DNA of 64,000 nucleotides, taken from NCBI RefSeq assembly GCF_026072635.1, contig NZ_AP023081.1, positions 6,134,501-6,198,500 of the forward strand, read 5' to 3'. The notes under the pieces were generated by a model. That model saw only the letters and a program-made list of their open reading frames with translations. It was not told the origin of the DNA and made no database searches. A program made the translations under genes and the position numbers. This document shows positions 31,670 through 40,057 of this stretch, one piece after another. Numbering within the stretch: the first letter of the stretch is position 1; every line of letters starts with the position of its first letter. The DNA is from Pseudomonas solani (GTDB lineage Bacteria > Pseudomonadota > Gammaproteobacteria > Pseudomonadales > Pseudomonadaceae).

Positions 31670-34597
31670 TCAGAATCGCGTTTGCAACCCCACCCGCCAA
31701 GTGCGCCCCGGTGCGGGCATGTAGCTTTGCGCGAGCGGGTCAAGGTAGTAGCGGTCGGTGAGGTTCTGCACCGAGACATTCATCTCGGTGTGCTCCAGCA
31801 GCTGGTACTTGAGGAACAGGTCGAGGAGCGTCACCGAGCGGTAGTCGATCTGCGGGGTGGTGGCGCCGGTCTGCCAGGGCTTGTCCATCTGTGCGGTGGG
31901 GCCGGAGCTGTAGGTCATGCGCCCGCCCACGGTCAGGGCCTCGTCGAAGAAGCGCAGGCCGGCGAGCAGGTTGGCCGAGTAGCGCGGCGGGTTCTGGGTG
32001 TTGGTGTACGAACCCATGTAGCTGCCCGGCGTGCAGTCGGGGGTGTCCTGCGTGGGCTGGTATTGGTTGGCGGAGGCGCGCAGCTTGGCGGCGAAGGCCG
32101 CGTCGCAGGTTTCGGTCTTCAGGTAGTAGGTGGCCGAGAAGTCGGCGAACACGCGCCCGGCGTCGTAGTGCGACTGCAGCTCCAGGCCCCGGGTGCTGTA
32201 GCTGTCGGTGTTGCTGAAGGTCATCTGCCCCCACAGGCCCGGGCTCGGGTCGTAGTAACGGGTGATGTAGTTGCGGATGTCGTTGTCGAAGTACGCCAGC
32301 TTGGCCGAGGCCGAGTCGCCGCCCACCAGCAGGTCGCTGCGCAGCGCACTGACGCCCACTTCCCAGCTGCGCGAACGCTCGGGCTTGAGGTGCTTGCCCG
32401 GCGTCACCTGCTGGGTGCCCTGGCTGGTTTCGAACAGCGACGGCAGGCGCAGGCCCTGGGTGTAGGAGGCGTAGACGAAGGTGTCGGGCAGGAACTCGAC
32501 ATTGATGCCGAAGGCCGGCGAGAAACCACCGCCGCTGCTGCCGCGCTGCGGGGTGTAGTCGTAGCCGGTGACCACGTTGCTGACGCCTTCCGGGTGCACG
32601 GTCACGTTGGTGGCGCCGGACTCGTTGAACGGCACGCCATTGAACGGCTCGTTGCTGTTGCCGAAGACGATGCCGTTGTTCAGCCGCGGGTCGGTGGCGT
32701 CGGTGTACTGCCCGTTTTCGTCCGGGAACCACATCATGCTGCCCCAGCTCGTGGGGCTGCTCACGGTGATCCAGCGCATCTGCCGATCCTGCCGCCGGGC
32801 CTCGGCTAGCAGGGTGTTGTCCTGGGTGCGGTAGTGGCTGTAGCGGCCGCCGCCCCAGAGCATGACCTCCTCGATGGGCTGGTATTCCAGCTTGCCGTTG
32901 AAGCTGAACTCCTGGCGCGAGGCATCCCGCAGGCCACGGTTGGCGTTGATGTCGTGCTGGGTGGTGACCACGCTCTTCTGCGGTTGCAGGTCTTCGAGCT
33001 GGAAGCCGCCGCCCAGGTCGAGGGTGAAATCGCCGTGGCGGGTGGCGAAGCGCGAGATGTTGTTGAGGTCGCCGCCGATGCGCCGGTTGTCCTGGCGGGC
33101 CCAGCTGCGGTCAGTGCGGAACAGCTGGGATTTCGGCGCCATCCAGGCCGCGCTCAGGGTGCTGGTCTTCGAGTCGGTCATCCACAGGTTGCCGGTGAGG
33201 TCCACCAGCGGGTTGCCCTCGGGCAGGTAGTGATAGCGCGCGGTGTAGCCGTCGATCTTCACTTCGCTGGTGGGGTACTGATAGATGCCGGCGGTGCCGT
33301 AGCGGAAGATGTCCGACGGCATGATCTCGCCCATGTTGCCGTCGAAGCGCCGGTAGCCCAGGTCCAGGGTGTGCTCGTCGGCCAGGCGCCAGGTGGTCTT
33401 GAACAGGTAGGAATCCGTCTCCGCGGAGGAGTTGAGCACCTCTTCGCCCGGTTCGTAGGTGTTGGCCACGCTGGCCTGCTCATCACCCCAGCGATCGTAG
33501 AGGCGGTAGCGCTCCTGCCCGTGCTTGCCCGAGAAGTAGTTGCCCTGGTTGCGGTGCGCATAGGCGGCGACCAGATCGAAACGCTCATGGCTGTAAGCGA
33601 AGGCGGCGCTGCCGGACTCGGCCGCCGAACCGAAAAGGCTGGCCCGGTCGTCACGCGGCACGGTGCTCAGCTCCTCGTCCTTCGAATGGCGGCTGCGGTG
33701 GGCGGGCTCGACGCCGTTGTTCCACAGGTTGCCGGTGAAGCGCACACCGATGTCCTTGCCGTCCACCAGGATGTCGTCCACGCCGAGGGTGGTCATCTCC
33801 ACCGCACCGCCGATGGCGCCGGAGCGCAAGCTGGGGCCCTTGTTCACGGTCACGCTGCTGAGCAGGTCCGGGTCGATGTAGCTGCGCTGCTGGGTGCCGC
33901 CGTAGCCCCGGTAGACATCCAGCGCCTGCTCCGAACCGTCGACCCGCACCGCGACGCGGCTCTGCCCCTGGATGCCACGGATGTTCACGTCCAGCGCACC
34001 ACCGTTGCGGCTGTCACCCACCTGCACGCCGGCCACGCCCTTGAGCGTGTCGCCCACAGAGACCGTGCCGAAGCGTTCCATGTCCTCCCGCGAGAGGCGC
34101 ACCGAGGATCGGGGGGCGCGGTAGGTGTCCTGCTCATCCAGGCCGGTGGCGCCGACCACAGTGGGCGTCAGCTCCAGCGCGGCCTTCGGCTCCGTGCCCT
34201 GGGGCACGAGCACATAGGTGCCAGGGGAACTCGGCAGCAGCTGCAAGCCGGAGCCCCGCAGCAGGCGCTGGGCGCCTTCGAGCACGGTGTAGCGCCCCTT
34301 GAGCGCCGGTGCTGTATGGCCGCGCGTCAGTTCGGCGTCATAGGACAGCAGCAGGCCGGACTGGCTGGCAAAGCGGCCGAGCACCGTACCCAGCGGCCCC
34401 TGGGCGATGTCGTAGTCCCGGGGCGTGGCATCGTCCAGCCGGGTGGCGGTGGTCGCCGTGGTGCCGGCGGCGTGGGCCCTCATGGGCACACCGCTCGCCA
34501 GCAGGCAGCCGATCATGGCGCAGCCCACGGCCAGAGCGACCGGGGACAGACGTTGCGGGGGGCGCGGAACAGGGGAAAGCCGGTGTACTGCGGGCAT
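31670..34597 (-). CDS. TonB-dependent receptor with signalling domain (heme/hemoglobin type)
   Basis: The 975-residue protein has a long signal peptide (to about residue 44, MRAHAAG). An STN signalling domain (about 60-115, DIAQGPLGTVLGRFASQSGL) precedes the plug (about 145-260) and a large beta-barrel. Plug motifs VDGSEQALDVYRG, YIDPDLLSSVTVNKGPS and SGAIGGAVEM match the hemoglobin/heme receptor subfamily (HasR-like). The barrel ends in a Phe after TWRVGLQTRF. The STN domain implies signalling to the anti-sigma factor encoded divergently at 35308. The start at 34597 follows GAGAGAAG. Confidence 0.88.
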   Translation of the reverse strand: MPAVHRLSPVPRPPQRLSPVALAVGCAMIGCLLASGVPMRAHAAGTTATTATRLDDATPRDYDIAQGPLGTVLGRFASQSGLLLSYDAELTRGHTAPALKGRYTVLEGAQRLLRGSGLQLLPSSPGTYVLVPQGTEPKAALELTPTVVGATGLDEQDTYRAPRSSVRLSREDMERFGTVSVGDTLKGVAGVQVGDSRNGGALDVNIRGIQGQSRVAVRVDGSEQALDVYRGYGGTQQRSYIDPDLLSSVTVNKGPSLRSGAIGGAVEMTTLGVDDILVDGKDIGVRFTGNLWNNGVEPAHRSRHSKDEELSTVPRDDRASLFGSAAESGSAAFAYSHERFDLVAAYAHRNQGNYFSGKHGQERYRLYDRWGDEQASVANTYEPGEEVLNSSAETDSYLFKTTWRLADEHTLDLGYRRFDGNMGEIMPSDIFRYGTAGIYQYPTSEVKIDGYTARYHYLPEGNPLVDLTGNLWMTDSKTSTLSAAWMAPKSQLFRTDRSWARQDNRRIGGDLNNISRFATRHGDFTLDLGGGFQLEDLQPQKSVVTTQHDINANRGLRDASRQEFSFNGKLEYQPIEEVMLWGGGRYSHYRTQDNTLLAEARRQDRQMRWITVSSPTSWGSMMWFPDENGQYTDATDPRLNNGIVFGNSNEPFNGVPFNESGATNVTVHPEGVSNVVTGYDYTPQRGSSGGGFSPAFGINVEFLPDTFVYASYTQGLRLPSLFETSQGTQQVTPGKHLKPERSRSWEVGVSALRSDLLVGGDSASAKLAYFDNDIRNYITRYYDPSPGLWGQMTFSNTDSYSTRGLELQSHYDAGRVFADFSATYYLKTETCDAAFAAKLRASANQYQPTQDTPDCTPGSYMGSYTNTQNPPRYSANLLAGLRFFDEALTVGGRMTYSSGPTAQMDKPWQTGATTPQIDYRSVTLLDLFLKYQLLEHTEMNVSVQNLTDRYYLDPLAQSYMPAPGRTWRVGLQTRF

Positions 34598-34729
34598 GCT
34601 TCTCTCGCTCGTAGGGTGTATGCCCGGCACTCGATGCGGGCTCTCACTCCCTCTGTCGCACGAGATCAAAAAAGGTATATGCGGAATATTCGTATTTTCA
34701 TCTGGGCTTGTGGCGCAAAAGATTTTAGT

Positions 34730-34748
34730 GATAATTGTTTTCATTTGC
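34730..34748. promoter_or_regulatory. Fur box-like site
   Basis: GATAATTGTTTTCATTTGC matches 13 of 19 positions of the Fur consensus (GATAATGATAATCATTATC). It lies 28 bases before the sigma-factor start and about 130 bases from the receptor start, so iron repression of the signalling pair is likely. Confidence 0.6.
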
Positions 34749-34775
34749 GACAACCGCCTGCCGATTCAGCTCACC

Positions 34776-35315
34776 ATGAACCCCCTCGACACCCCGCCCC
34801 TGCTCACCGATCGCTGTGCCCTCACGACGCTCTATGTCGAGAACCACGCCTGGCTGCGCACCTGGCTGACGTACCGGCTCAGGTCCTGGGGGCGCGGCGT
34901 GGCCGACGACCTGGCCCAGGACGTATTCCTGCGCGTGCTGGTCAGCCGGGAGGCGAACCAACCCGAAGCCATCCGCCAGCCACGGGCCTACCTCACCCGT
35001 ATCGCCAACTGCGTGCTGGTCAGCTGGCGGCGGCGCAATTCGCTGGAGCAGGCCTGGCTGGCAGCGCTGCTACTGCTGCCCGAGCCGGAGCATCCATCGC
35101 CCGAGCAGCAGAGCGTCATCCTCGAAACCCTGCATGAGATCGACGCCCTCCTCGACGCCTTGCGCCCACGGGTTCGGCAGGCCTTCCTCATGGCGACCCT
35201 GGACGGCATGAAACAGAAAGACATCGCCCAGGCCCTGGGCATCGCCCTGCCCACCGTGAAGAAATACATCCACGAGGGCTATGTGGCCTGCCTGAGCCAG
35301 ATGCCCGATGCATGA
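34776..35315 (+). CDS. ECF sigma factor, FecI-like
   Basis: The 179-residue protein has region 2 (LYVENHAWLRTWLTYRLRSW, GVADDLAQDVFLRVL) and region 4 (RVRQAFLMATLDGMKQKDIA, then GIALPTVKKYIHEG), in the iron-starvation sigma pattern. It should transcribe the divergent receptor gene when the receptor signals heme or iron-carrier binding. The ATG at 34776 follows the Fur box; the ribosome binding site is weak. It overlaps fecR by 8 bases. Confidence 0.88.
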   Translation: MNPLDTPPLLTDRCALTTLYVENHAWLRTWLTYRLRSWGRGVADDLAQDVFLRVLVSREANQPEAIRQPRAYLTRIANCVLVSWRRRNSLEQAWLAALLLLPEPEHPSPEQQSVILETLHEIDALLDALRPRVRQAFLMATLDGMKQKDIAQALGIALPTVKKYIHEGYVACLSQMPDA

Positions 35316-36261
35316 CGTCAGCGCCAATGGCGAACCCATCGCCCAGGCCGTACTCGCCCAGGCCGCCTCCTGGCTGCTGTTGATGCAGGAAGGGCCGCTG
35401 AGCCCTGCGCAACAGGCCGAACTGGAGCGCTGGCGGCACCTCGCCCCGGAACACGAACGGGCCTGGAAGCGTGCGCAAAGCCTGCTCGCCCGCCTCGGCA
35501 CCCTGCCACCAGCACTGGCCAGGCAAACCCTCGACCGCCCGGCTGCCAGCCGCCGCACCGTCCTGCGCGGCTTGCTCGTACTCATGGGGGCCGCGCCCCT
35601 GGGTTGGTGGCTATGGCAGCGCAGCAGCGCAGGCACCGATTACCTCACCGCCCTGGGCGAACGCCGGGACCTGGTGCTGGAAGACGGCACCCAGGTTTCG
35701 CTCAACAGCGACACCGCCCTGGCCGTGCGCTTCACCGCCGAACAGCGCCTGCTGCACCTGCGCCGCGGCGAGCTCTACATCGCCACGGCGGCGGACCGGC
35801 ACGCCCCTCCTCGCCCGCTACGGGTGCAAAGCGAACAGGGCCTCATGCAGGCACTGGGCACCCGCTTCAGCGTGCGCCAGTTGCCGCAGGAAACCCTGCT
35901 CGCCGTCTACGAAGGCGCCGTACGGGTGCAGCTCGCCGGCGCCCCGCAGGAAGAAACCATCCACGCCGGGCAGCAGATACGCTTCGGCCGCGACCGGTTC
36001 GGCCCCCTCGAAACGGCCCGCGACACTTCCCTCGCCTGGCGCAACGGCCTGCTGGTGGCCGACGACATGCCCCTGCAGCAATGGACCCAGGAGCTGATGC
36101 GCTACAGCGCCCAAAGCCTCGCCTGCGACCCGGCCCTGGCGAACCTGCGCGTCTCCGGCACCTTCCCCCTCGACGACCTGCCATTGGCGCTGGCGATGTT
36201 GACCAAGAGTCATGGGTTGCGGGTTCAGGCAGGGGCGAACGGGGTGGTTATTGGGCGATGA
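35308..36261 (+). CDS. FecR-like anti-sigma factor
   Basis: The 317-residue protein has a cytosolic N-terminal DUF4880-type domain (about 12-60, AASWLLLMQEGPLSPAQQAE) and one membrane helix (about 85-105, VLRGLLVLMGAAPLGWWLW) after a twin Arg. The periplasmic FecR domain (about 115-235) contains LEDGTQVSLNSDTALAVRF and LHLRRGELYI. It relays the state of the STN receptor to the sigma factor, with which it overlaps by 8 bases. Confidence 0.88.
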   Translation: MHDVSANGEPIAQAVLAQAASWLLLMQEGPLSPAQQAELERWRHLAPEHERAWKRAQSLLARLGTLPPALARQTLDRPAASRRTVLRGLLVLMGAAPLGWWLWQRSSAGTDYLTALGERRDLVLEDGTQVSLNSDTALAVRFTAEQRLLHLRRGELYIATAADRHAPPRPLRVQSEQGLMQALGTRFSVRQLPQETLLAVYEGAVRVQLAGAPQEETIHAGQQIRFGRDRFGPLETARDTSLAWRNGLLVADDMPLQQWTQELMRYSAQSLACDPALANLRVSGTFPLDDLPLALAMLTKSHGLRVQAGANGVVIGR

Positions 36262-36388
36262 GTTGAGTGGGAAGCCTGACGCCGAGGAACGCCAGCGAGG
36301 GCTCCCATTTTCCTGATGACATCGTGCTATCTGCTCAGCTATTTTCCGCAGGCTCAGCTCTGGAACCAGTCAAGGGAATGCACTGCAG

Positions 36389-36712
36389 ATGAATGCAACA
36401 ACCAGCAAGCCTCACACCACGCTCAAAGCACTCGCGCTGATCTCCATAGCACTGCTGCTGATATCCGGATTCCTCGCGATCTTCTATACCCAGCCCGAAT
36501 CAATCGGAAAGCCAGCCTTCTACACCATGCTACTGCTGGTGATTGCCCAAGGCCCGCTGGCCGGCGTCTTTTCATACGCGCTCAAAGGCTCGATCGTAAG
36601 AGCAATCTTTGCCTGTTTGTTCTCGTGGGCGGTGCCGCTCATAGGGCTGGTGTTACTGGCGACCTACCATCGCCAAGCGTCAGAGGCATCGGCAGTAAAC
36701 GGGCTTGCTTAA
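36389..36712 (+). CDS. Small membrane protein
   Basis: The 107-residue protein has three hydrophobic segments (about residues 14-33, 43-62 and 72-92). No family is recognised. It follows fecR after about 130 bases on the same strand, in the lower-GC part of the window that contains several orphan genes. Confidence 0.5.
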   Translation: MNATTSKPHTTLKALALISIALLLISGFLAIFYTQPESIGKPAFYTMLLLVIAQGPLAGVFSYALKGSIVRAIFACLFSWAVPLIGLVLLATYHRQASEASAVNGLA

Positions 36713-36830
36713 GACGCCTCAGGAAGCGCAGTTCGAGCAGCAGTGATTCCAGCATCCAGGTGTTCATTAGCACTTCAGCACCTGAGCCCATGCAGCACTT
36801 AGTTGGAGCACTAGCGCACATGCAGGCATC

Positions 36831-37172
36831 GTGTACTCAACGCAGGATCAAGCAGAAGTGAGCATACCTACCAATGTGCCTGAGCCCGTCAAGCTGGATG
36901 CTCTTGCAGCAGTGCAGCAGCACCCCTTGTATCAGGAGGCCAGCGCTTGGACATACTGCGAAAGCGATGTTTTCTACGCAGCAAAGAGCTTTGTCAAAAA
37001 GGTCCCTATCCCACTTCCACTAGCGGATGCCGAGTCTGTCCTGATGGTTATCTACTGGACCTCAGCTCGAAAGCCAGAACCGCTTTCTGGCTTTGGGAAA
37101 ACCTATAGCTTCGTTCTACACCCAGAAACCCTGGCCATTCTTTTTTCTAGCGTTGATACATGGCGTTCATGA
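36831..37172 (+). CDS. Small hypothetical protein (immunity-like context)
   Basis: The frame begins at a GTG (36831); a second GTG at 36858 (MSIPTNVPEP) is equally possible. The roughly 110-residue protein is soluble. It contains LDALAAVQQHPLYQEASAW and a later FGKTYSFVLHPETLAILFSS. Composition is lower in GC than the core genes. No family is recognised; neighbouring genes resemble immunity proteins, so a similar role is possible. Confidence 0.4.
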   Translation: MYSTQDQAEVSIPTNVPEPVKLDALAAVQQHPLYQEASAWTYCESDVFYAAKSFVKKVPIPLPLADAESVLMVIYWTSARKPEPLSGFGKTYSFVLHPETLAILFSSVDTWRS

Positions 37173-37304
37173 AAAAGCGGAATCGAGAACAATCTCAAGA
37201 GAGCTGGACTTCAATGCAGCGGGCAAAGCAACTTCACCTTTAAGAGGTTATGGCGACATAGCCAACCTCGCGTGTGTCGCCTACTCAAACTCGGATGCTA
37301 AACA

Positions 37305-37595
37305 GTGGATGTCAGCGAACTGCTTGATCACGTCAAGGATATTGAGACCTTCCTGGTCTTCGCACGCGCATTGGCAGCAGATCGTGCTGCATCAGTTGCC
37401 CAGGAAAAGATAGATCCCAGCTCAGCCTATGGGCCTGATGCACATGGCTGGGAAAACACCTCGATCGAGTCATTTCTTGAAGGCGCAATTGCTTGGGCTG
37501 AGGACAGTGATTTTGGCGTGGCCCAGGGCCTTTCCTCAGCCAATCCGTGGCAGCAATTCGCTGCCTTTCTTTACTGCGGAAAAATCTATGAGTGA
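37305..37595 (+). CDS. DUF7660-like small protein
   Basis: The 96-residue protein starts at a GTG and reads IETFLVFARALAADRAASVA, then PDAHGWENTSIESFLEGAIA and FAAFLYCGKIYE at the end. This matches, from memory, a family of about 90-residue proteins often found near polymorphic-toxin or immunity loci. The role is unknown. It is intact, but no toxin gene is adjacent. Confidence 0.6.
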   Translation: MDVSELLDHVKDIETFLVFARALAADRAASVAQEKIDPSSAYGPDAHGWENTSIESFLEGAIAWAEDSDFGVAQGLSSANPWQQFAAFLYCGKIYE

Positions 37596-37653
37596 CCGCC
37601 CAACCAGGCGCGCGACTCATGGCGAACACTGAATCCCCCGGCGCTATTGCCGA

Positions 37654-37863
37654 TCAGGAATCCTGCTCCGGCCGCCTATACGCCATCCCCACCGAGCGCG
37701 GTGCGGTATGCACGAAGCCGAATTGCGCGTACAGATCCTGTACCTGGCCATCCGCAATAAGGCTGACGTAGCCGCTTTCCGGAACATTGGCTTCGATGTA
37801 CTTATGGAATGGACAGGTTTCTGATGCATCGATAACGTGCGCGAAAGACATGCCGGGTTCCAT
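37654..37863 (-). pseudogene. GNAT 3'-end duplicate fused to unrelated 5' sequence
   Basis: The 69-residue frame ends in KYIEANVPESGYVSLIADGQ and YRRPEQDS, which copies the C-terminus of the GNAT at 39459-39890. The first 20 residues (MEPGMSFAHVIDASETCPFH) come from elsewhere. The acetyl-CoA motif is missing, so it cannot be an active enzyme. It marks one side of a duplicated segment. Confidence 0.75.
37674..37803. repeat. Direct repeat, left copy (about 130 bases)
   Basis: This sequence is repeated at 39479-39608 with only a handful of mismatches. It corresponds to the 3' end of a GNAT gene. The two copies flank about 1.7 kb that contains a Zn-ribbon-like gene, a MaoC gene and a signal-peptide protein. 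Confidence 0.85.
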
Positions 37864-37997
37864 TTTCTCTCCATGTCCCGCACCTCGCCTACACCCAGAG
37901 TCTTCCCGGAGCTACGCATGGACAAGGAATGCTGTGCCGCGCAAAGCGTGGAAAGTCCGAGCCCCTCTGTTCCCCCCACACTTGCCAGGATGCACTC

Positions 37998-38423
37998 ATG
38001 ACGATTCCCTGCATTTATGCAGACTTCAATGCCGTTCTGTGCGCGAAGAAGAGGGAGGGCACGTCAGAAGTCGAAATGCCCATCACAGGTTATGGAACCC
38101 TCCAGAGCCTGGCCCAGCAAGGCATTCGCTTAACAGAGGGAATGCCACTTTTGCTTTTTGAGCCTGGCGACATCCAATGCGAAGCTTTCGCGCATTTCGA
38201 CGATCAGTTGACTGATCCGGCGGGCCGTGTGGGCGCTTGGGTCGCCGTGCTCAACCTCAACGATGTGCAAGACTCAACGATGCCTTGGCCTTCTGATCTT
38301 CACCCCTGCATTTCATGTGGTGCTGATCTTCGCGATCATTTGCGAACTCATGGGAGCGGGTATGTCGAGCATTGCCCTCGGTGTGATGCAAGCGTTATGG
38401 AGCTCATGGCGCCCCCTCGCTGA
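37998..38423 (+). CDS. Hypothetical protein with C-terminal zinc-ribbon-like motif
   Basis: The 141-residue protein starts MTIPCIYADFNAVLC. Two Cys pairs near the end (CISCGADL and HCPRCDASV) resemble a zinc ribbon. The first part is a compact beta-rich domain of unknown family. It lies inside the segment bounded by the GNAT repeats. The ATG at 37998 has no strong ribosome binding site. Confidence 0.55.
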   Translation: MTIPCIYADFNAVLCAKKREGTSEVEMPITGYGTLQSLAQQGIRLTEGMPLLLFEPGDIQCEAFAHFDDQLTDPAGRVGAWVAVLNLNDVQDSTMPWPSDLHPCISCGADLRDHLRTHGSGYVEHCPRCDASVMELMAPPR

Positions 38424-38501
38424 GAGCCTATCGAAGACCTATTGATGACCGCCACGGACTGCCAACGCACCGTTGAACGCCACTGAACCGAGGACATGAC
38501 G

Positions 38502-38963
38502 ATGGACGCAACGAACAGGCCCGAACGGCTCTACCTGGACGACCTGGCAGTGGGCGACCAATTCACCAGCGGCACCCACGCGCTGGATGCCGAGCAGATC
38601 GTCCAGTTCGCCTCGCAGTTCGACCCGCAGCCGTTCCACCTGGATGCCGAGGCGGCGCAAGGCAGCTTCTTCCAGGGCCTGGCCGCGAGTGGCTGGCACA
38701 CCACAGCTCTCACCATGCGCCTCATCGTCAAGAGCATGCACTTCGCCAAGGGCGTGATCGGTGCCGGTGCGGAGGTTTCCTGGCCCCAGCCCACTCGCCC
38801 CGGCGATGTGCTCAAGGTCACCAGCACGATCATCGAGATCATCCCCTCCCGCTCCAAGGCAGACCGGGGAATCGTCATCCTCGAGTGCATCACCTCGAAT
38901 CAGCAGGAGCAGGTGCTGCAACGCATGGTCACCAAGGTGCTGTGCTTCAGGAAGGAAAGCTGA
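38502..38963 (+). CDS. MaoC-like acyl-CoA hydratase
   Basis: The 153-residue protein has a hot-dog fold pattern with the catalytic motif QFDPQPFHLD (Asp and His) and a following ASGWHTTALTMRL helix. I prefer the ATG at 38502, with GAGGAC 8 bases upstream, over the ATG at 38496. It probably hydrates a short enoyl-CoA or related thioester. It lies within the repeat-bounded segment and is convergent with the following leftward gene. Confidence 0.82.
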   Translation: MDATNRPERLYLDDLAVGDQFTSGTHALDAEQIVQFASQFDPQPFHLDAEAAQGSFFQGLAASGWHTTALTMRLIVKSMHFAKGVIGAGAEVSWPQPTRPGDVLKVTSTIIEIIPSRSKADRGIVILECITSNQQEQVLQRMVTKVLCFRKES

Positions 38964-38967
38964 GCCG

Positions 38968-39390
38968 CTAGAAGAGCTTCTCGTAGGTCAGCTCGCCCGG
39001 CGCCTTCCTCAGTTCACTCTCCCCTACGTAGAACCTGTTGCCGTTGTCGCAGACGACCGAAACCACCACCACCGTGGGCGGGGTGCTTTTCGCGCTCTTG
39101 GGTTCGACGGTGATGATGCGATTGCAGGCGGGCGACAAGGCGACATGGGCAACGGCCTTGCGCTCCATCACCTTGATGCGCTCTATGCCTTCCTTCCCCC
39201 ACAGCGCATAGAGTTCGGGCTGATCAGCCTCGGAATAGTCGAGGTAGGTGCTTTCAGCAACGGGGGCCGGAGTCGCCGCGAGAGCCAACCCGGCAGTGCC
39301 CATGCCGCTGGCCTGCAATACGGCGGCCAGAAGCCGAAAGGCGCTCGAGCGCAGCACCTCGTTAAGTAGATTGATCATCGGAACGTGCAT
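38968..39390 (-). CDS. Exported hypothetical protein
   Basis: The product has about 140 residues. A hydrophobic N-terminal segment (AAVLQASGMGTAGLALA) could be a signal peptide. The mature part contains CNRIITVEPKSAKS and VVCDNGNRFYVGESELRK, with two Cys residues that could pair. The start is 39390 or 39378. No family is recognised. It lies downstream of the GNAT gene on the same strand, separated by a hairpin. Confidence 0.5.
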   Translation of the reverse strand: MHVPMINLLNEVLRSSAFRLLAAVLQASGMGTAGLALAATPAPVAESTYLDYSEADQPELYALWGKEGIERIKVMERKAVAHVALSPACNRIITVEPKSAKSTPPTVVVVSVVCDNGNRFYVGESELRKAPGELTYEKLF

Positions 39391-39394
39391 CGGG

Positions 39395-39419
39395 ACGCCC
39401 TTCTTTAGCTGAAGGGCGT
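39395..39419. terminator. Hairpin downstream of GNAT gene
   Basis: ACGCCCTTC pairs perfectly with GAAGGGCGT around a 7-base loop. It sits between the stop of the leftward GNAT gene and the start of the next leftward gene and may terminate or attenuate; no T-run follows. Confidence 0.5.
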
Positions 39420-39458
39420 GAATGTAACTCGGCTTGAGGGGCTCTTTCGAGCTACCGA

Positions 39459-39890
39459 TCAAGCCCCCTCCCCTGGTCGCCTATACGCCATCCCCACCGA
39501 GCGCGGCGCGGTATGCACGAAGCCGAACTGCGCGTAGAGGTCCTGTGCCTGGCCATCCGCAATGAGGCTGACGTAGCCGCTTTCCGGAACATTGGCTTCG
39601 ATGTACTTGAGGATCTCGCCCATGATGCGTTTGCCCAGGCCCTTGCCTTGGTGCGCCTTGAGCACGGCGATGTCCACGACCTGAAAGAAGCACCCGCCGT
39701 CGCCGATCACCCGCCCCATTCCCACAGGTTGCGACTGGTGGAGAATCTGCACGGCGAATAGCGTATTGGGCAGCCCCCGCACCGCGGCTTCATCGGTCTT
39801 GCCGCTGAGGCCGGAGCCGGTGCGCAGAGCCTGGTAGACCTGAACGGATGGCGTCTCCAGCAGGCAGGAATAGTCAGTCAATCGAGTCAC
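39459..39890 (-). CDS. GNAT family N-acetyltransferase
   Basis: The 143-residue protein begins at a GTG (39890) with VTRLTDYSCLLETPSVQVYQ. It has the acetyl-CoA loop AHQGKGLGKRIMGEILKYIE and the C-terminal YAQFGFVHTAPRSVGMAYRR. It is complete, unlike the 3'-end copy at 37654-37863. The substrate is unknown. The upstream ATG frame would add unrelated residues. Confidence 0.82.
   Translation of the reverse strand: MTRLTDYSCLLETPSVQVYQALRTGSGLSGKTDEAAVRGLPNTLFAVQILHQSQPVGMGRVIGDGGCFFQVVDIAVLKAHQGKGLGKRIMGEILKYIEANVPESGYVSLIADGQAQDLYAQFGFVHTAPRSVGMAYRRPGEGA
39479..39608. repeat. Direct repeat, right copy (about 130 bases)
   Basis: This is the matching partner of 37674-37803, inside the complete GNAT gene. 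It is probably the source copy, since only this side has the rest of the gene. Confidence 0.85.
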
Positions 39891-40057
39891 CCTGGTTGAG
39901 TTCGAGGTAGGGCTAGTAAGCCAGATGGCCGCCGGCCATGGATAGAAGCGCCTCATCGAATGGCTGGCGAACCTTTCCCCTCGTGTGGCCGACAGTACAG
40001 CGACGGCACGATGAATAGGCCGCCCATTGGCATCGCTGATGCGCAGTTGCCGAGCGA

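Noticed and set aside
32834..35137. A 767-codon plus-strand frame opposite the TonB receptor
   Set aside because: It is a GC-driven shadow of the receptor, whose minus-strand motifs (STN, plug, barrel end) are unmistakable.
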